Assembly (NCBI GenBank): GCA_036266835.1
Contig: DATAXD010000026.1
Span: 8,396-72,395, forward strand
DNA: 64,000 bases
Direction: 5' to 3'
Source of the DNA: Galbitalea sp036266835
Lineage (GTDB): Bacteria; Actinomycetota; Actinomycetes; Actinomycetales; Microbacteriaceae
Shown here: one piece after another, positions 25,655 to 35,800 of the stretch
Position numbering within the stretch: the first letter of the stretch is position 1
Layout: every line of letters starts with the position of its first letter
Notes under the pieces: generated by a model
Told to the model about the DNA's origin: nothing
The model's database searches: none
What the model saw: only the letters and a program-made list of their open reading frames with translations
Translations under genes and position numbers: made by a program

Positions 25655-26839
25655 TTACAAGAGGCCAGGGCTGCGGTCGGGCGCGCTGCGGCTCACCGAG
25701 TCCCCGCTCACGCTGCGCATGTCGAGCAGACGGTCGGCTCGTTCATTTTGCATCTGGACCGCCCCCTCGTTAAGGAGCTGCAGCGCCGCACGATCGGCGA
25801 AGTCACCCAGGTGGTGGAGGTAGCGGGAGGTGATCTCGATCGAGCTGTGCCCGAGCCAAGCCTGCACCGTAGTCAATGGCACACCCTGGAGAATCCACTC
25901 GCACGCCGCCGTGTGACGCAGGTCGTGAAGAGTACGGCCACGTCCGACCGTCCCCCAGTTCGTCTGCCGGACGAACATCGAGCGATGGAGCTGACCACCG
26001 CCGGGCCGGGTAAACAGCAGGTCGTCCGGGCTCTTGCCTTCGGCGAATCTACGAACGATCGGCAACAACGCGTTGGTCAGCGGCACGCGGCGTCCCTTCC
26101 CGGACTTCGGAGTATGTGCCGCAGGCTCGCCCTCGGGCTGGTTGCGGATCACCGAAAGCATCGGCATCGGCACCTCGGAACAGTCACGGACCAGCATCGC
26201 CCGCGCCTCACCCCACCGCAAGCCAGTGCTCGCGAGCACGCGCACGAGGTCCGCATAACCGGGGCTGACCTCCGCGACTGCCGCGATCACTTCATCAAGT
26301 TCGGGTGCCGGAAGCGGGCGCATCCGCTCGCGTGCGCGGCGGTCCCTCGGCGGCACGGTCGATTTCACGGGGTTGGAGGCGATGTACCCCTCGGACACGC
26401 ACCAAGTGAAGAACGACGACAAGGACTCCCGATGCCGCTTGACTGAAGTCGGCGCAAGTCCCCGAGCGAGCAAATCGTCCTGCCACTTCTCAACAGACGC
26501 GCCGGTCACCTTGACGATGTGAAGCTTCCGAAACCATGTAGGCAGAATCGGCTCTCTGCTGGATCTCCCGGACTGCTGCCCGGGCGTCGGGAGCAGAAAC
26601 CGATCAGTGTTCAGCGTGGTCCGGCTCACGCGCTTCGCGCGCTCCTCAAGCCAGACTGCCAACAGGGCCTCGGTGGACACCTTGCCCCGGCTCGGGTCGT
26701 AACCGTGCTCATCGAAGGCGGAACGCTGCCGACGCTCCCACTCTGTTGCCGCCCGCTTGGTGTCGAAGCGCCGGGTCTTGACGACGCGGCCGGCGAGCTT
26801 AAGCCGCCCCTCCCATCTGTCACCGCGACGAGTGGGCAT
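25655..26839 (-). CDS. Tyrosine-type site-specific integrase
   Basis: 394 aa from the ATG at 26839, with GAGGGAGG 7 bases upstream; the frame extends to 27004 but overlaps the excisionase. An N-terminal arm-binding part and SAM-like core-binding domain (about 60-160) precede the catalytic domain: Arg in STGLRWGEAR, HxxR in HDLRHTAACEW, and His/Tyr in WLGHSSIEITSRYLHH. It would recombine attP with tRNA-Pro attB. Being next to attL and pointing towards it is the usual layout. Start overlaps the excisionase stop by 20 bases. Confidence 0.96.
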   Translation of the reverse strand: MPTRRGDRWEGRLKLAGRVVKTRRFDTKRAATEWERRQRSAFDEHGYDPSRGKVSTEALLAVWLEERAKRVSRTTLNTDRFLLPTPGQQSGRSSREPILPTWFRKLHIVKVTGASVEKWQDDLLARGLAPTSVKRHRESLSSFFTWCVSEGYIASNPVKSTVPPRDRRARERMRPLPAPELDEVIAAVAEVSPGYADLVRVLASTGLRWGEARAMLVRDCSEVPMPMLSVIRNQPEGEPAAHTPKSGKGRRVPLTNALLPIVRRFAEGKSPDDLLFTRPGGGQLHRSMFVRQTNWGTVGRGRTLHDLRHTAACEWILQGVPLTTVQAWLGHSSIEITSRYLHHLGDFADRAALQLLNEGAVQMQNERADRLLDMRSVSGDSVSRSAPDRSPGLL

Positions 26840-27071
26840 GAGCAACCCTCCCTCGCGAAGCTCCGGGCCGTGCGGCCGATCGCCCGGTAAGCCACCGTTC
26901 CACATCGGCGGCGCGGTACCGCGGCACGCCGTCCGCAAGCCAGTAGACGTCCGGACCGTAGCCGGACTGCCGCCACCGGACGAGCGTGGACTTGGACACG
27001 GCAAGCCACTTCGCCACCTCCTCCGTTCGGATGAGCCGTCCGGTCGCCTCCGCTGTCAATACTTCCCTCAT
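26820..27071 (-). CDS. Excisionase/AlpA-like helix-turn-helix protein
   Basis: 83 aa. A MerR/Xis-type winged HTH is visible: RTEEVAKWLAVSKSTLVRWRQSGYGP then VPRYRAADVERWL. Such proteins bend the attachment-site DNA and turn recombination towards excision. The basic C-terminal tail overlaps the integrase start by 20 bases, so expression of the pair is coupled. Confidence 0.9.
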   Translation of the reverse strand: MREVLTAEATGRLIRTEEVAKWLAVSKSTLVRWRQSGYGPDVYWLADGVPRYRAADVERWLTGRSAARPGASRGRVAHAHSSR

Positions 27072-27168
27072 TACCGCGCCTCATGTTCTAGCTGATGTCT
27101 GAGAATACCTCTTCACCTAGATAACCGCAAGTACCTTAGATGACTTCCAGCTTGGCTAGACTCGGAGC

Positions 27169-27879
27169 ATGCCCATTGCCTCGCCAAGCCCCGGCGACCA
27201 GTCCTACGACGGCCTGCTCGTCGAGACCGACCTGCCGGATGGTTGGTACCTGCCCAGCCGTTTCCCGGGTGAACGGAACGACGACGCCAGCGACCTCATC
27301 GACGCGCTCCTGGGATACAACGACCACGTGCGTACGGAGGACCAACGTGTCGGTCAGCTTGAATCGGATCAGGCCGAGACGATCGACGGGCGGTGGCGCC
27401 ACATCGAGCACACGGCTACCGGCACCCGTGTCTTTATCCGGTTGCAACGCCAGCTGTTCGCCGTCCCGGAAGAGGTGCGCATCACCGGGGTCACCTACCT
27501 GCCGTGGCGTCCCGGTGACCCGATCACTAGCAAGCATCTGCGCGAGCTACCGACCGCGCGGATAGAGGCAGCGATCAACAAACGCCTGTTCGCGATGGCG
27601 CGCACCGAGACGATCACCGGCGGCAAGATCGTCCTGCCGAGCGGACGCAAAGTCAACGAGCGCGACCTCTTGAGACCCCTCGGCGACCCGAAACAAATCC
27701 CGGACTTCTACGAACTCGCCGCGCTCCAGCACGGCAAGCTGGCCGCCCAAGGCGACCGAAACCCCTCGGCGACAATGGCCGAAATCAACGGCGTCGCGCT
27801 CTCCACCGCCCAAGGCTGGGTCACCCGCGCCCGCGCTCGCGGGCTCCTACCACCCGGACGCCGCGGCCGCGCCGGGTAG
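27169..27879 (+). CDS. Element-borne protein of unknown function, HTH-like C-terminus
   Basis: 236 aa. The first 130 residues are not recognised. The last 50 (NPSATMAEINGVALSTAQGW then VTRARARGLLPPGRRGRAG) look like a helix-turn-helix tail found in proteins near integrases of actinobacterial mobile elements. It is divergent from xis-int, with 97 bases between, a place typical of element regulators. A regulatory role is inference only. Confidence 0.7.
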   Translation: MPIASPSPGDQSYDGLLVETDLPDGWYLPSRFPGERNDDASDLIDALLGYNDHVRTEDQRVGQLESDQAETIDGRWRHIEHTATGTRVFIRLQRQLFAVPEEVRITGVTYLPWRPGDPITSKHLRELPTARIEAAINKRLFAMARTETITGGKIVLPSGRKVNERDLLRPLGDPKQIPDFYELAALQHGKLAAQGDRNPSATMAEINGVALSTAQGWVTRARARGLLPPGRRGRAG

Positions 27880-28177
27880 CGCTGGTGGTTGTCGCGGCAG
27901 GGGACTCGAAATCCGGGTGCGAACGTGGACTTTAGCGGTTTCGTCCATTGTCGCCCACAGAATCACGTCTCGACATATGTACACCCGCAAACAAAGGGAG
28001 GTTGGCAGGTCTTCCGGTGGACGGCCGCATGGAGATACATGCACATACAGGACGCCTAGCACTTGAGATAGCCCTTTTGGAAACGCCAACTTGCGTGGCT
28101 TTCACGGCACGCAGGTCGCCGCAACGAAGGTAGTCCGCGAGGACAACGTCGGGTCTTCTGTCCGAGGTTTCGTTCGC
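27880..28177. other. Intergenic stretch without a convincing gene
   Basis: About 300 bases between the plus-strand unknown gene and the convergent MacB-type gene. GC falls across it, marking the cassette edge. Short frames here have neither ribosome sites nor family features. No strong terminator was found. Confidence 0.5.
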
Positions 28178-30109
28178 TCAGGCTCGGATTGCTTGCGATG
28201 GCTCTACTGACGCGGCTCGCGTCGCAGGAAGAATTGATGAAAGCGCCCCAGCGAGCATTCCTGCGAGTGCAGCTTGCCAAATCAAATCCACTGATTCCAC
28301 CGGCTCCCATCCTTGTGCGAGGCAGGCGAGAACGACTGTCAGGAGTCCAAGCGCAGCTCCGGCGAGTCCACCCGCAAGACCGACGATCAAACCCTCCGAG
28401 ACGAACATGAGTCGTATTGTCGACTTACTTGCGCCGAACGCTCTTCGCAGTGCGATTTCGGGTGTACGAGCGCTCACGGAGAGAAACATCAGGGTGGAGG
28501 CAGTAAGGCAGCCCAAGCACAGCAGCACCCCGCCGACGATCGCAATGAGGGTACCTAAATTGGACGCGACGCCTCGACGAAGGTTTCGGAGGTCAGCGAC
28601 CGTCGTGACACTAACTCTGCCTGGGCTACCGGGGTCGATTGCTAAGGGCACCGCTTCGGCCAGCGGAGCTGGATATCCTGGCAATGTTCGAACGACGGTC
28701 TCGGATTCGGAGTGGGCTATCATACTGGCGAATTGCGCAGGAACGATAACACTGTCTTCAAGCTCCGCGTCGCGGCTTGACCTTGACAAGACGCCGATTA
28801 CAGTCAGTCGTTGTCCTGCTACCCAAATCTGCCGGCCGAGTGGGGCGACAGCAACTCCAAGTTGACGGGCGGCGTCGCGACCGAGAATGACCGATGACTG
28901 GCCTATCGGCGAGTTCAGCAGGGCAGGGGCGTTTTCGGGAGCAACCTTCGACTCCTCTAGATCGAGGAATGAGGTGGTCGCGCCGGCCACGGGACCATCA
29001 AAGGATGGTTGTCCATCAAAATCATTGGGGCGGAGAAGGCTCACGTTTGCATCGGACGCCGCCACTTCGACCTGAACTCCGGCTAGGACAACTCCCGGTA
29101 AATGTGCGATGCGAAGAATTGCCGACTCGTCGTCTGCCAGACCTTCAGGGCCTTGAGCGTCGTCGGGCAACGTGAAAGAGAGCTCGTCGAGCGCTGACGC
29201 AGCTATCTGGTTTGAAATCTGATGAGCTGCGCTTTCGCTCACTCCGACGGCTGCTACAAGCCCTCCGACGCCGAGCATAAATGCCGTCGCTAGCAAGAGT
29301 GACCTCCCCGGTTTCAACGTCAGCGTGGAGAGTGCCTCGACGAATGCTGTCGCCCATCGACGAACCGCGCCTTGGTGCGCTGCTACTTCCCCGCCTGAAT
29401 GGGAAGTGGGATCCCTAATGACGTCTTTGATTATCGCGGATTCCCCAATTTGGCCATCGACGATGCTAACTTGTCGACTCGCAATGCTCGCCACCTCGGC
29501 GTCATGAGTGATGACTACTACCGTGGTCCCTTCGCGATTTAGATCGAGCAGGATGTCCATGACCGCGTGGGTATTCTTCGAGTCCAAATTCCCAGTTGGC
29601 TCGTCGGCGAGAATAATTGACGGCGAGTTCGCAAGCGCTCGCGCGATCGCGAGCCGTTGTCTTTCGCCCCCCGACAGCAAACCGGCGTTCTGGTTCGCCC
29701 GCGATGCGATCCCCAGTCGGCTAAGTAACGCTGCGACGATCTCGATTTGTCGCGTAAGTCGAACGCCTGCGATTCGAAGACCAAGCGCGACGTTCCGCGC
29801 TACGGAGTCCTCCCTTAGGACGTGCGCGTCTTGAAAGACGAATCCGAACGTTTCGCCGCGTAATTCATCTCGGTCGCTCTCTGACAACTGCTTTACATTT
29901 CGACCGACGAGCAAGTATTCACCCGCGGTGTGGGACTCCAACAGTCCAAGTATGTTCAGAAGTGTTGATTTCCCCGCCCCCGATGGCCCAACAATCGCGA
30001 CGAATTCACCTGGGTAAATGACCAGGTTGATGTCTCGAAGTGCCATCACGTCGACGTCGCTCTGATAGGTCTTAGACAGTGTCGATATCTGAATGAGCGG
30101 CACGGTCAT
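28178..30109 (-). CDS. MacB-type ABC transporter (ATPase fused to FtsX-like permease)
   Basis: 643 aa from the ATG at 30109 (ATGA overlap with the adaptor gene). The ATPase comes first: Walker A GPSGAGKST, signature LSGGERQRLAIARAL, Walker B IILADEPTGNLDS and ITHD. A MacB/FtsX permease follows: one membrane helix near residue 270-290, a large extracellular domain (about 290-490), then three helices near 495-525, 550-580 and 590-630. MacB proteins do not move substrate through the membrane but drive periplasmic or extracellular extrusion through a partner adaptor. Codon use is less GC-rich than in neighbours. Last gene of the four-gene cassette. Confidence 0.92.
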   Translation of the reverse strand: MTVPLIQISTLSKTYQSDVDVMALRDINLVIYPGEFVAIVGPSGAGKSTLLNILGLLESHTAGEYLLVGRNVKQLSESDRDELRGETFGFVFQDAHVLREDSVARNVALGLRIAGVRLTRQIEIVAALLSRLGIASRANQNAGLLSGGERQRLAIARALANSPSIILADEPTGNLDSKNTHAVMDILLDLNREGTTVVVITHDAEVASIASRQVSIVDGQIGESAIIKDVIRDPTSHSGGEVAAHQGAVRRWATAFVEALSTLTLKPGRSLLLATAFMLGVGGLVAAVGVSESAAHQISNQIAASALDELSFTLPDDAQGPEGLADDESAILRIAHLPGVVLAGVQVEVAASDANVSLLRPNDFDGQPSFDGPVAGATTSFLDLEESKVAPENAPALLNSPIGQSSVILGRDAARQLGVAVAPLGRQIWVAGQRLTVIGVLSRSSRDAELEDSVIVPAQFASMIAHSESETVVRTLPGYPAPLAEAVPLAIDPGSPGRVSVTTVADLRNLRRGVASNLGTLIAIVGGVLLCLGCLTASTLMFLSVSARTPEIALRRAFGASKSTIRLMFVSEGLIVGLAGGLAGAALGLLTVVLACLAQGWEPVESVDLIWQAALAGMLAGALSSILPATRAASVEPSQAIRA

Positions 30110-31275
30110 TCTTGTAGCACCAGCTTTGTACCGACAGGCAGTTTCGCATTTGACGCGATTGCCGCCCACCCGTCAGCTTGACCGGTAACTCGAACGTACA
30201 CTCGGTCGGAACTGGAGTTCCCGGTCGGCGGGGGGGACCCTTTGCCTGGATCGACTATGACGTAGGGTCCACGATTGTCCTGGTAAATCGCGATCAGTGG
30301 AACCGCCAAGCTCTCAACGTGAGGCGTATTTGTGCTGATGCTGGCAGAATCACCGACAACCAATTTCGACGCGTCGGCGGCGGCCAGGGAGACGGTGATG
30401 TCAACCCCAGCCGTCGTGACGTTCTTATCAGAATTCGGCGAGGTGAATTGTCCAATTTCTGCCACTGTCCCGGGTATCGAATTGCCAGTACTCGTCTGCA
30501 CAATCACGGATTGATTGAGGTGGAATTTGGCGGAAGCCAGCAAGTTTGCCCGCCCAACGATCTCGTTGGATCCGGTCTGAAGCGTCGCGAATGTCGCGCT
30601 TGGCGTTAGCACTTCTCCAACCGCGGAGATTGTCAGCACTGTGGCGGACTGCCCGGGAATCGCCACGAATTCAGACATTGGTACGTAGGTTGCCTCCGCG
30701 ACACCTCCTGGTGGCGGGTAACCCAGCTTTGCGTAGAGCCGCGAGACGGCCCACAATGTCGAGCTACTGACGACCTCACTCGTCGGAACGCCCGTTAGCC
30801 CTGCAGCAGCCAGCGCTTTTTGTAACTCGGCGACATCCGATCCTCGATCTCCCGGCTGGAGGTCTCGATACAGCGGCACCGGCAGAGTGAGCACAATGAG
30901 CGGTCGGCCGGAAATCGCGCCCAAGAGTGTCCCGTCCCCAACGGCTGATCCAACTTGCCGTGAGGTGGCGGTGACGACCGATCGATTAGCCGAGGGAGGT
31001 GTCGCCGCATTTATTGTCACAGAGGAACCCGCCATCACGTATCCCTGGATGAGTGTTTGAGGGGCGACGACACGTTTCTCTACGGACGCCGTCACTTTTA
31101 TCTGCGTCGGTGATGAATCAATCGCGACGCTCTGCGGACTGCGCAGGAAGTACCCTAGCCCGAATGCGGCGGCCGCGACTACGACCACGGCCACCACAAA
31201 CCAGATGATCCTGTTGCGCTTCGGGATTGAAGCGAGGCTCAACCCGTTAGGCCGGTCATCCATTACGGGTGGCAA
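30106..31275 (-). CDS. Membrane-fusion (HlyD-like) adaptor with peptidoglycan-binding domain
   Basis: 389 aa (start 31275, or ATG at 31263). One membrane anchor (about 23-45, IIWFVVAVVVVAAAAFGLGY), then beta-rich adaptor segments. In the middle is a PG_binding_1-like domain: LQPGDRGSDVAELQKALAAA then VSSSTLWAVSRLYAKLGYPPP (about 140-190). The second half is adaptor-like, with repeated VxIxTSTGNSIPGTV and VPLIAIYQD patterns. This combination is typical of Gram-positive MacA-like partners of MacB. It ties the transporter to the wall. It overlaps the lipoprotein gene stop by 8-20 bases and the ABC gene start by 4. Confidence 0.85.
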   Translation of the reverse strand: MPPVMDDRPNGLSLASIPKRNRIIWFVVAVVVVAAAAFGLGYFLRSPQSVAIDSSPTQIKVTASVEKRVVAPQTLIQGYVMAGSSVTINAATPPSANRSVVTATSRQVGSAVGDGTLLGAISGRPLIVLTLPVPLYRDLQPGDRGSDVAELQKALAAAGLTGVPTSEVVSSSTLWAVSRLYAKLGYPPPGGVAEATYVPMSEFVAIPGQSATVLTISAVGEVLTPSATFATLQTGSNEIVGRANLLASAKFHLNQSVIVQTSTGNSIPGTVAEIGQFTSPNSDKNVTTAGVDITVSLAAADASKLVVGDSASISTNTPHVESLAVPLIAIYQDNRGPYVIVDPGKGSPPPTGNSSSDRVYVRVTGQADGWAAIASNAKLPVGTKLVLQE

Positions 31276-32128
31276 TTATCTTTTTCGCCTCTGCCACTGC
31301 TTTGTCCTTTAGCTTTCCTTGTTGAACGAGCGCGGCCTGCTGGGGCTGCGCATAGGCCGCCTGATATTGCGATTCTAAGTCGGCTAGTTTCTGCACGAGG
31401 TTTGTCTTCAATTTGCATTCGACGTCTTGAACTGCAACTCGAATCTGGGCGGTTTCCGCTGTTGGCAGGACGGGTCCCCACTCTCCTTGCCCGGTCCGAG
31501 GTACCAGACCGTGTGATCGAAGACATTTCCACCAATCGGCGCGGGCTGCCGCCCATTTTGGGTTGTTGGAGGCTGCGTCGCTGGCCTCCAAACCAACTGT
31601 CGTGCCAACCTTAGTTTGCTTGACGCCGGGCCCAGAAAGGATATTTTCGATCATTACGGGCAGCAGCTTGGTGCGATCCCCACATTTTGTCCATATGTTG
31701 GCCCAAGCCTGTGACTGCGCCTGAAGGATTTTGTCAGTCCTTTCAGCAACCGGGTCTTCAGGTTCGCCGTAGCCGTATTTCTCGGCGGAAGACAAGCTCC
31801 AAATTCCATACTTTCGATTTGGGGGAACGCTAGTTTCCTGCCAATCCGCATCTGCAACCGGATCGCTTAGCCCATATTTGCGCATGCAGCCATCGATCAG
31901 AATTTGATTGGCGTGTTCGACCTCGCGCTCCTCGTCAAAGGTCATGAAGTATTGATCGAGTGGGAAGGTGATCGTCTCGTTCGACGAATCGAGTTGAGCC
32001 CGAACATTGGAGAACTGAGAAATATCAGGCTGACTGGACGACGCGCATCCGCTCGCGCCCGCGACAATAGCCCCAGCAAGTATCGCGAGCATGAGCTTCA
32101 GCGTGACGTGCTTATTGGTGTGATTCAC
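31256..32128 (-). CDS. Lipoprotein of unknown function in the export cassette
   Basis: 290 aa. The signal ends in the lipobox GASGC (Cys near residue 28), so it is a lipid-anchored exported protein. The mature part is helical, with paired cysteines (DGCMRKYG, WTKCGDRT, WWKCLRSHG, VECKLKT) spaced like two repeats, and Gln/Ala-rich helices at the end. No known family recognised with certainty. It could shield the producer (immunity) or help assemble the exporter. It sits between the I36-like peptide gene and the adaptor in the same operon. Confidence 0.8.
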   Translation of the reverse strand: MNHTNKHVTLKLMLAILAGAIVAGASGCASSSQPDISQFSNVRAQLDSSNETITFPLDQYFMTFDEEREVEHANQILIDGCMRKYGLSDPVADADWQETSVPPNRKYGIWSLSSAEKYGYGEPEDPVAERTDKILQAQSQAWANIWTKCGDRTKLLPVMIENILSGPGVKQTKVGTTVGLEASDAASNNPKWAAARADWWKCLRSHGLVPRTGQGEWGPVLPTAETAQIRVAVQDVECKLKTNLVQKLADLESQYQAAYAQPQQAALVQQGKLKDKAVAEAKKIIATRNG

Positions 32129-32137
32129 ACTTACAAG

Positions 32138-32524
32138 TTACGAGCGGAAGCTCGAAATTCGATCATTCCAGGTCTCGAATGGATTTCCGCAGCACGGATA
32201 CGCCGAGAGATCAGGAATCTTCGTGTTCGCACCACTTCCGAAGGAGTTCCCCGCGTAACTCACATCCTCATATTGGTACTCAGCAACGCTGTGCCTGTTG
32301 TAAATCGCGGAAGCCGTGTCGTTGAACGGGTACGGCATCGAGGCCGAAGACTCGCCTGGGAAATACCAGTCGGGAATGCTCGGATAGTTGGCGTCAACCC
32401 AGTAACACATGCTTCCTGTCGGACAATCCGAGGCGGCCGCGAAAGCCGGCGTCGCCCCCAGCCCGACAACACTTGCGCCGACGACTAAAACAACGCCGGT
32501 CAGAACTCCAATTCTTCTTTTCAC
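32138..32524 (-). CDS. Secreted I36-like (beta/gamma-crystallin-type) small protein
   Basis: 128 aa with a Sec signal peptide (MKRR then hydrophobic, cleavage near AFA-AAS, residue 28-30), leaving about 98 aa. The mature start CPTGSMCYWVDANYPS matches the C-x-x-G-x-x-C-x-W start of peptidase inhibitor family I36 (the Streptomyces metalloproteinase inhibitor fold). A later CC pair (AYPCCGNPFETWNDRISS) closes the domain, and the YxxNDxxSS-like end fits the crystallin motif. It is first in the operon, with GGGATC before the start. Such proteins could be inhibitors, toxins or signals; its gene context points to export or immunity functions. Confidence 0.82.
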   Translation of the reverse strand: MKRRIGVLTGVVLVVGASVVGLGATPAFAAASDCPTGSMCYWVDANYPSIPDWYFPGESSASMPYPFNDTASAIYNRHSVAEYQYEDVSYAGNSFGSGANTKIPDLSAYPCCGNPFETWNDRISSFRS

Positions 32525-32870
32525 GACTGATCCCTTTTATTTTTTTGCCCTGTCCAGCCAAGGCAGTGGTTACTTAAAAGGCCGCGGATTAGCTGAAGTA
32601 CCTAGTTTGCAAAGTAGGCGCGGCTGTGATAGGTCGTCAAGTCGGCATTTGAGCGGACTCGGAATCTGTAGCGCCAAGTAGAGAGGACTCGTCAACCCCT
32701 TCGGATGACTTCGGTCAGCCAGTCAACGCTCGAATGATCAGCTCTTGACCAGATCGCGATCGTCCACGATCTGCCTCGGTCGTCCGTAACTCTATGAGCA
32801 TGAATGCATGAATGTACGTATGCTACCGTAGATAGTTGCGAATACATGAGTAGAGACATGGGGTGCAGCG
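32525..32870. other. Divergent promoter region and possible oriT of the element
   Basis: 346 bases between the I36-like gene and the divergent relaxase. It contains CAGATCG (32750-32756) and CGATCTG (32767-32773), a 7-bp inverted repeat with a 10-base spacer. AT-rich stretches and repeated ATGAATG follow at about 32802-32818. MobF relaxases commonly lie beside their oriT, so this is the best candidate for the nick region. No gene seen. Confidence 0.4.
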
Positions 32871-35800
32871 ATGAAGGGCGGTGTGATCCTCTTCCGCGGG
32901 TCGGGCACGGCTGCCCGCCGCTATCTGGAGTCTGACTGTTCGCGCGCTGACGAGTATTACCTCCAGGGTGGGGTCTCCGTGGCGGAGTTCTCCGTGGTGG
33001 CCGGCGATGGAGAGGTGGTTGGCGAGGGTGCATTGACGCCGCAGCAGTATGCGGATTGGGTTGATTGGGTCAATCCGTTCACGGGTGAGTCGATGGGTAC
33101 CCCGCGGTTGCCGGGTGATGGCAAGCGGGGGTCGCCGCGGTTTGCGGAGATGGTGGTGAACGCTCCGAAGTCATTGTCGATTGCGGCCGCTCTGCACCCG
33201 GAGGTGTCCGAGGCGCTGGACCTTGCGCAGAAGGACGCAATGATCGAAATCCGTCGCTGGCTCGGGCAGCATTCCGTCACCCGCGTCGGCCCGCGCGGGA
33301 GGCAGGAGGTCGTACCGGTCGAGCAACTCGAGACGGTCTCGGTCGTGCACAGGACTTCGCGGGCGGGGGACCCGCACCGGCATATCCATTTCCAGATCGG
33401 TACCCGAGTGTGGGCGGCCGGGGCATGGCGTGGTTTGGACACGGCGGCGTTGTTCAAGCAGCAGGGTGCGATCCGCGCGTTGGGCACCGCAGTCATCGCC
33501 GCGCACCCACAGCTTGCCGAGGTCCTCGACCGGCACGGGTTGACTCTCGATCCGGTGACCGGCGAGGTCGCGGAGTTGGAGCGGTTCAATGCGCCGATGA
33601 GTAAGCGGGCAGCGCAGGTGCACAAGAACCTGGTGCGTTTCGAGGCGGAGTGGGAGGCGCGGCATCCGGGACAGGAGGCCGGCCCGGTCGTCACCGCCCG
33701 GTTGACGGCGATGGCGTGGGATCACGAGCGACCGGCGAAGAAGCCGTCGAGCCTGAAGGACGAGGCCGGGTGGCGGGCTGAACTGGGAGATCTCGGATAC
33801 AGCCCTGATCTCGGGCGTGCGCGGGTCCGCGCGCCGGTGGCGTTGGATGAGTTGCGGGTGCAACAGATCGCCTCACGTGCGCTTGATCGGTGCGCGGCCG
33901 CCGCGTCGGCGTGGACGCGGCATACGGTGCAGGAGCATGTCACCCGCATCATCACCGAGGTGGGGGTGCGTGCGGAGCCTGCGGCGTTGCGAAACCTGGT
34001 TGCGATCACCACCACGCTTGCAACGGAGGATTGCCTGTCAGTGCTGCCGCCCGACAGAGTGCAACCCGACCATGTTGCACACCTCACCTCGTTGCACGTC
34101 GTCGCCGTCGAGACGGAACTGCGCGACCTACTGGCCGCACGCGTCACCGACGGCGGGCGTGGCGTGCCCGACGTGACGCGGTTCGCGGTCGAGCGCCGCT
34201 TGGATGCCGAGCAGATCCTTGCGGCTTCGGCGGTCGCGTCCGATGATCCGCTAGTGGTGGTGGAGGGTGCGGCGGGGGCGGGCAAGACCACGATGCTCGG
34301 GGTTGCCATCGCAGCGGCAGTCGAGGAGGGCCGGGCAACACGGATCGTGACCCCGACGAAGAAGGCCGCCGACGTTGCCCAACAGGAACTCGGCGTCCCC
34401 GCCGACAGTGTCGCAAAACTCGTGCACGCGAACGGATGGCGGTGGAACCAGGACGGCGTATGGACGCGCCTCGCAATCGGCGACACCGACCCCGAAAACG
34501 GCAACATCTATTCCGGGCCGCCGACCGACGCGCGGCTAAGGCGAGGCGAACGGGTCGTCGTGGACGAGGCCGGGATGCTTGACCAGGACACCGGTCTCGC
34601 CTTGCTGAAGGTCGTGGACGAGGCCGATGCAACGCTCGCCCTGGTCGGTGACCGTGCGCAGCTCCCTGCGGTCGGGCGAGGCGGTGTGCTCGACATGGCT
34701 GCGGAACTCTCGGAGCGGACGTTCGACATGACGACCGTGCACCGCTTCACCGACCCCGAGTATTCGGAGCTGACCGTGCGGATGCGCGCAGGCGAGAGCC
34801 CGGCGCTGCTGTTCGACCAGCTACGCGCGCTCGGGCTGATCCAGTTGCATGAGAGCACCGATGCCGTACAGGAGGCGATCGCGGAGACTGCGCTCGACGG
34901 CGCGAAAGTCACGATCACCACAGCAACGAACGACGAGGCCCGCGAGCTGAACGCGCGCGTCCGGGCAGAGCGAGTCCAGCGCGGCGACGTCGACGATACA
35001 CGCACCAGTACCGGCATCGATGGGCTCGCCATCGGTGCGGGTGATATGGTCCAGACCCGGAAGAACGACAGCGAGTTGCAGGTCGCGAACCGGCAGACCT
35101 GGACTGTGCGGCACGTCGGGGAGGACGGCACGGTGTGGGTGAGAGAAGCCGGGAACGGACACCAGTACCAGCGCACCGTTGCGCTGTCTGCCGAGTACAT
35201 CCGGGAGTACACGCACCTGGCCTACGCCTCCACCGCCTACGGGGTCCAGGGCGCGACCGTCTCGGAGTCCCACACCGTCCTCTCCGACGCGCTCGACGCC
35301 TCCGGCGCCTATGTCGGCATGACCCGCGGCCGCAAAACCAACCGTCTGCACATCGTCGCGGAGAACCTAGACGATGCGCGGGAGCAGTTCACCGCTGCGC
35401 TCGAACGTGATCGTGCCGACCGCGGACTTGCTGTTGCGACCCGCGCCGCACAAGATAACGTCGCGGGTCTTGTTGCGGACGGCCCGGTGCGGGTGGTCAA
35501 CTCGGAGCGCGCCCGTCTGACTGAGCAGATCAAGCACGCCGCCCAGCAAGCCACAAGATGGGAGCACGTCACCGCCGCACTCGACCGGCAGCGCGACGCG
35601 CAGCGGGCGCAGGACAAACCACTAGAGGAGGCCGTCGCTGCTGCGGGCGCCCGTGCCGAGCAGCTACGGGCCGAAGTCGCAGCCCCTTTGATCGAGCAGG
35701 CCACTGTTGACGGCACCGTCTACCTCTCCGCGCAGGAGCGAATGTGGGAAGCGACAACCACCCACAAACGTGCTGGCCGGCTCGGGAGACGAACCGCCGG

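Noticed and set aside
27847..28089. Minus-strand open frame of 80 codons in the element
   Set aside because: No ribosome site; overlaps the end of the 27.2-kb gene and has no recognisable pattern.
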